DNA from: JBHIET01 sp046760785
GTDB taxonomy: Bacteria; Chloroflexota; Anaerolineae; B4-G1
NCBI GenBank assembly: GCA_046760785.1
Contig: JBHIET010000074.1
Span: 1-16,859 of the forward strand
Direction: 5' to 3'
DNA length: 16,859 nucleotides
Under the pieces are notes generated by a model. It was given only the letters and a program-made list of their open reading frames with translations. It had not been told where the DNA came from and did no database searches. The translations under genes and the position numbers were made by a program. Shown piece by piece: positions 14,252 through 16,859 of the stretch. Position 1 is the stretch's first letter, and each line of letters starts with the position of its first letter.

Positions 14252-14276
14252 ATGCTGTACTACCAATCTACTAACC

Positions 14277-16586
14277 TCAGAACAACGGAATCTGAGCCGC
14301 CTCCTGCTCGGCGATTGGGTCGAGGCCTAGCACGGTCTTGAGGGCGTGGCGGTCCAGCTCCTCCTCGGCGACCAGGCGGCGCAGATGGCGGAACTTGATG
14401 AATTGCCACCCGTCCGCTGCGACGGCGTGGGCCAGGCGCGGGTCGCGCTGCAATTTGAGGTCAACCAACTGCGCCCGGCCGCCGGGCACCACCAGGCAGC
14501 GCTGCGCCCCCTCATCGGCGGCCCTCCTGGTGAGCAAGTGAAGCCCCAGAGCAGCCGTGGCCGAAATGACGAAGACGTACGCTTCCCGCCCTTCCTCAAG
14601 CCAGCACACGTCCCAGCCGTTTCTCTGCTCCACGTCGAACCCCAGCCGCTCTCCCAACCCCGCCAGGTCGCCGCGCAGCGCCTTGACCTCGGCGGCACGC
14701 CGCACAGGATCGTCCTCAGGGCGCAACCGCACTGTCTCGCCCTCCTGCTCGCTGTACGAATCTATGCAGACCTGCACCAGCTTCAGTTCGGGCGTGAGGA
14801 GGCCGGGAAAGCGAGCATAGACCGCACACACCAGTTGCTCCAGACTCCAGGCTGGCTGTGGTTCGACTTCGCTCGCCATGGGCTGGAGGAGCAACTCCCA
14901 CACCTGCGCGTCCACCCGGTCGGCCAGAGGCAGTTCGACGTGGCTCACCGCAAGCTCGGCGGCTTGGCTTGGATCCGCCAGCCACCACAGCGGCTCTTCC
15001 CGGCTCACGAGCTGAACCGTCGGCGCAGCCTCCAACGCGCGGTGGACCGCGTCGGTGACGAATGCAAGAGGCAAGGGACCACCCCCATTCTCTGAAATCG
15101 CCGCCGCGCACGCCAGCAACCCTCGTTCGGCCAGTCCAGCATACACACAGGCATGCAACAACGTCCAACTCATCGGCTCTCCGCGCTTCCGAAGAGCGCC
15201 CACCACCAACTCCTCCGTCCCAGCCATCAGGTTGCGCTCCAGCGTTTCCACGTCGGGCGCTGCCACAGGCTCCACGCCCTTCCACCGCCAGACCAGCCGG
15301 TAACCAACCTCGGGACTGTAGCCCCAGCCCTCCAATGCGTAGCCCGCGCCACTGGCCGCCAGGCAGACCGACTCCAGCAGCGTATCGTCGGGGTCAGAGA
15401 AGAGAGTAACCAGGTGGCCTTCAGGACCAAGCAGCGGCCCGGCCGCTTTCAGCGCCGCCTGCAACACGCGCCAGTGCCAATCCCAATCGAAACGCCGGCG
15501 GCGCAGGAAAGGGCGCAGGGCATGGGCAGCCGGCGAGTCCCACAGCCACCCCGCCCACAACGCCGAGAGTGCCCAGAAAGCCCCGTCAGGTCGGGGCGGA
15601 TCGGCGAAGATGAGGGCGGTGCTTCCGTCGGGGATAGACTTTCGCACGTCGCGGGCGGCGCGTCCGACCAGCGCGTACCCCTCCGCCTCGCCCTCCACCA
15701 GTGCGGCGACGTCCGCAGCCCGCTGCACCGGCGGGGGCGTCTCCCCCGTCAGCAACCGCGCAAATCTCTCCTCGAAGCACAGCCAGACGTTTCGTTCGAG
15801 ATAGCGAGCAGGGACGCGCAACGTGCGAGGGCGCGGCCGCTCCTCGTCATAGGGGTCGAGGCTGCTGCCGGCGTCGAAGCAATCAAGCAGCACGCCGGTC
15901 AGCGCGTTCCTGACCTCTTCGCCAGCATCCAGCCCTTCGAGCCGCATCGCCAGGTCCATCAACGCGGAGAGATTGCGCGGGGTGTAGAGCGCGACCAACG
16001 CGGCGGCCCGCTCCCGCGCCGGGTGGCCGGGCGGAGCCACGCGGTCGAGGGCATAGTAATAGGCCAGGCCCCGGGGCTGGATGCGATGGGCGGCGTCCAA
16101 GTCTTCGTCGTCCGGCACGCCCTCCTGCAACCCCTCGCATTCGGGGCAGCGGACCGCCTTATGGAAAGGATAGTTCCCCTCCCGGTCCCAGGCAAACCAC
16201 TCGGCGATGCCCTCGGCCCCACAGACGGGGCAGGTAGAGCGGTAGAGACCGGTCAGGTGACGGTGCAGAGGAATATCCCCCTTGCGGCTATCGGCCAGGC
16301 GGGTAAAGGCAGCGTTGAGCGCATCTAGCTCGCGCCGGCCTAACCCCAGCCGCGCAGCGACGAGAAGCAGAGGGTTGACGCTGAAGCCCAGCGCACGGCG
16401 ACCTGCAGCGACTGCCTCCCGCATCACCGTTGGCCCCTGGCAAAAAAGATCCACCACCAGGTCGCCAGGCCGGGTGAAACGCCGCACGTAAGCGGATACC
16501 GCCCCGGCCGGCTGGGCGGGGCGGTAGCGGGCCAGTGGGCCTCTGGGACCATCTGGTCTTCCAAGGATGAACCAGGGTTGTGCCAT
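14277..16586 (-). CDS. Divergent DNA methyltransferase-like protein with zinc ribbon
   Basis: The 769-residue protein resembles site-specific DNA methylases of the N4/N6 type but with altered motifs. An N-terminal SAM-site-like segment reads VVDLFCQGPTVMREA (44-58; family: DPFCGSGTT) followed by GRRALGFSVNP (62-72). A zinc ribbon has CPVC (119-122) and CPEC (147-150). The catalytic-type motif appears as FADPPRPDGAFW (327-338), where the usual DPPY lacks its tyrosine. The C-terminal 300 residues are unfamiliar and end with a conserved-looking GWQFIKFRHLRRL (about 726-738). The altered motifs suggest weak or lost methylation, or another DNA-linked role. No restriction gene is next to it. The ATG at 16586 is the only sensible start and has no ribosome site; the predicted promoter makes the mRNA nearly leaderless. 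Confidence 0.7.
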   Translation of the reverse strand: MAQPWFILGRPDGPRGPLARYRPAQPAGAVSAYVRRFTRPGDLVVDLFCQGPTVMREAVAAGRRALGFSVNPLLLVAARLGLGRRELDALNAAFTRLADSRKGDIPLHRHLTGLYRSTCPVCGAEGIAEWFAWDREGNYPFHKAVRCPECEGLQEGVPDDEDLDAAHRIQPRGLAYYYALDRVAPPGHPARERAAALVALYTPRNLSALMDLAMRLEGLDAGEEVRNALTGVLLDCFDAGSSLDPYDEERPRPRTLRVPARYLERNVWLCFEERFARLLTGETPPPVQRAADVAALVEGEAEGYALVGRAARDVRKSIPDGSTALIFADPPRPDGAFWALSALWAGWLWDSPAAHALRPFLRRRRFDWDWHWRVLQAALKAAGPLLGPEGHLVTLFSDPDDTLLESVCLAASGAGYALEGWGYSPEVGYRLVWRWKGVEPVAAPDVETLERNLMAGTEELVVGALRKRGEPMSWTLLHACVYAGLAERGLLACAAAISENGGGPLPLAFVTDAVHRALEAAPTVQLVSREEPLWWLADPSQAAELAVSHVELPLADRVDAQVWELLLQPMASEVEPQPAWSLEQLVCAVYARFPGLLTPELKLVQVCIDSYSEQEGETVRLRPEDDPVRRAAEVKALRGDLAGLGERLGFDVEQRNGWDVCWLEEGREAYVFVISATAALGLHLLTRRAADEGAQRCLVVPGGRAQLVDLKLQRDPRLAHAVAADGWQFIKFRHLRRLVAEEELDRHALKTVLGLDPIAEQEAAQIPLF

Positions 16587-16594
16587 CTAAGGAT

Positions 16595-16623
16595 ATTGTA
16601 CAGCAAAAGGAAATGGGGGGCAA
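16595..16623 (-). promoter_or_regulatory. Predicted promoter giving a leaderless methyltransferase-like mRNA
   Basis: On the - strand, TTGCCC (16623-16618), a 17-bp spacer and TACAAT (16600-16595) form a sigma70-type promoter. Only eight bases separate the -10 from the ATG at 16586, so transcription would begin within about two bases of the start codon. The absence of a Shine-Dalgarno sequence agrees with a leaderless transcript. Confidence 0.5.
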
Positions 16624-16652
16624 GAGTGCTCACTTCCATTTGAAGTACCTTA

Positions 16653-16731
16653 ACAATGGCACATTAGCCAAATTCGGGTTCGGGAACCGTCCGTAGGGCA
16701 GCCCCCTCCTACTACAGAAATGTGCCATTGT
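16653..16731. repeat. 79-bp inverted-repeat element (MITE-like or structured)
   Basis: Perfect 13-bp terminal inverted repeats, ACAATGGCACATT (16653-16665) and AATGTGCCATTGT (16719-16731), enclose two smaller hairpins: GGTTC/GAACC near 16678-16689 and GTAGG/CCTAC near 16693-16712. There is no obvious target-site duplication and no ORF. It lies just upstream of the methyltransferase-like promoter and could be a miniature transposable element or a branched RNA/DNA structure. Confidence 0.65.
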
Positions 16732-16788
16732 CGAAACACCCTTGAAATGAAACTGTAACGAAGTTGAAAACGTACAGGCCGCTTTTTG

Positions 16789-16809
16789 TGCTATACTTAC
16801 TATAAGGAG
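16789..16809 (+). promoter_or_regulatory. Possible extended -10 promoter at the window end
   Basis: TGCTATACT (16789-16797) matches an extended -10, and AAGGAG follows at 16804-16809. No ATG, GTG or TTG lies at ribosome-binding distance, so a protein start is not supported within the window. The remaining 50 bases hold only a short palindrome (CTCAGCCTGAG). Confidence 0.25.
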
Positions 16810-16859
16810 AGACCCTTTCATAATCTGTCCAAAAGACGTCACTACTCAGCCTGAGCAGC

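Noticed and set aside
15153..16328. Long + strand open frame (391 codons) opposite the methylase-like gene
   Set aside because: It is an antisense shadow of the coding strand; the protein is Arg/Gln/His-rich with no domain, and the - strand frame has recognisable motifs.
16817..16829. CTTTCATAATCTG shared with a site near 5269
   Set aside because: It is a single 13-bp match in unrelated contexts with no extension; probably chance.
16630..16842. 70-codon - strand ORF spanning the 79-bp element
   Set aside because: It contains the inverted repeat, has no ribosome site and a composition unlike a protein; it ends inside the promoter region.
1..16859. CRISPR arrays, tRNA or rRNA genes, complete insertion sequences
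   Set aside because: No regularly spaced identical repeats, no tRNA-like cloverleaf with CCA or T-loop signature, and no transposase frame were seen.

Overview
The window is a moderately GC-rich bacterial chromosomal segment. It carries a pyruvate/2-oxoacid:ferredoxin oxidoreductase operon, several short membrane-anchored proteins and Pro/Thr-rich linker proteins. This fits an anaerobic or facultative bacterium, and the style of the hypothetical proteins and degenerate 7-bp spacer repeats recalls Chloroflexota (Anaerolineae-like). That placement is inference; there is no rRNA or other phylogenetic marker here, and no tRNA gene was seen.

Left part (1-3318, + strand): a promoter, a NodU/CmcH-type carbamoyltransferase, a decayed C-terminal piece of tRNA(Ile)-lysidine synthase (TilS), and a membrane-anchored protein with an Ig-like domain and a DOMON/CBM9-like C-terminal domain. 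Convergent to this (3382-7231, - strand) lie ornithine aminotransferase with a co-transcribed isoprenylcysteine-methyltransferase-like membrane protein, a tandem universal stress protein, and a patatin-like phospholipase.

The 7231-7365 gap is the most unusual spot. A perfect-consensus sigma70 promoter on the + strand (TTGACA, 16 bp, TATAAT) shares its -10 with a predicted divergent promoter for the patatin gene. It fires into about 100 nt that fold into a clean three-way junction ending in GGTTTTT, which I read as a small non-coding RNA gene.

The central block (7374-12900, - strand) reads in transcription order porC (gamma), a GltD-like flavoprotein fused to a two-cluster ferredoxin tail, porA, porB, a small membrane protein carrying an in-frame REP palindrome, and a DUF3800 protein. 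Tight overlaps indicate one operon. The predicted enzyme would decarboxylate a 2-oxoacid to acyl-CoA and pass electrons through the ferredoxin module to the FAD/NAD(P) subunit.

Right part (12901-16859): a PIN-domain gene remnant, a membrane-anchored protein with many VPI-type repeats, a 240-bp imperfect inverted repeat, a large divergent DNA-methyltransferase-like gene with a predicted leaderless promoter, and a 79-bp inverted-repeat element that can also fold as a branched structure. No CRISPR array, insertion sequence with transposase, or prophage was seen.
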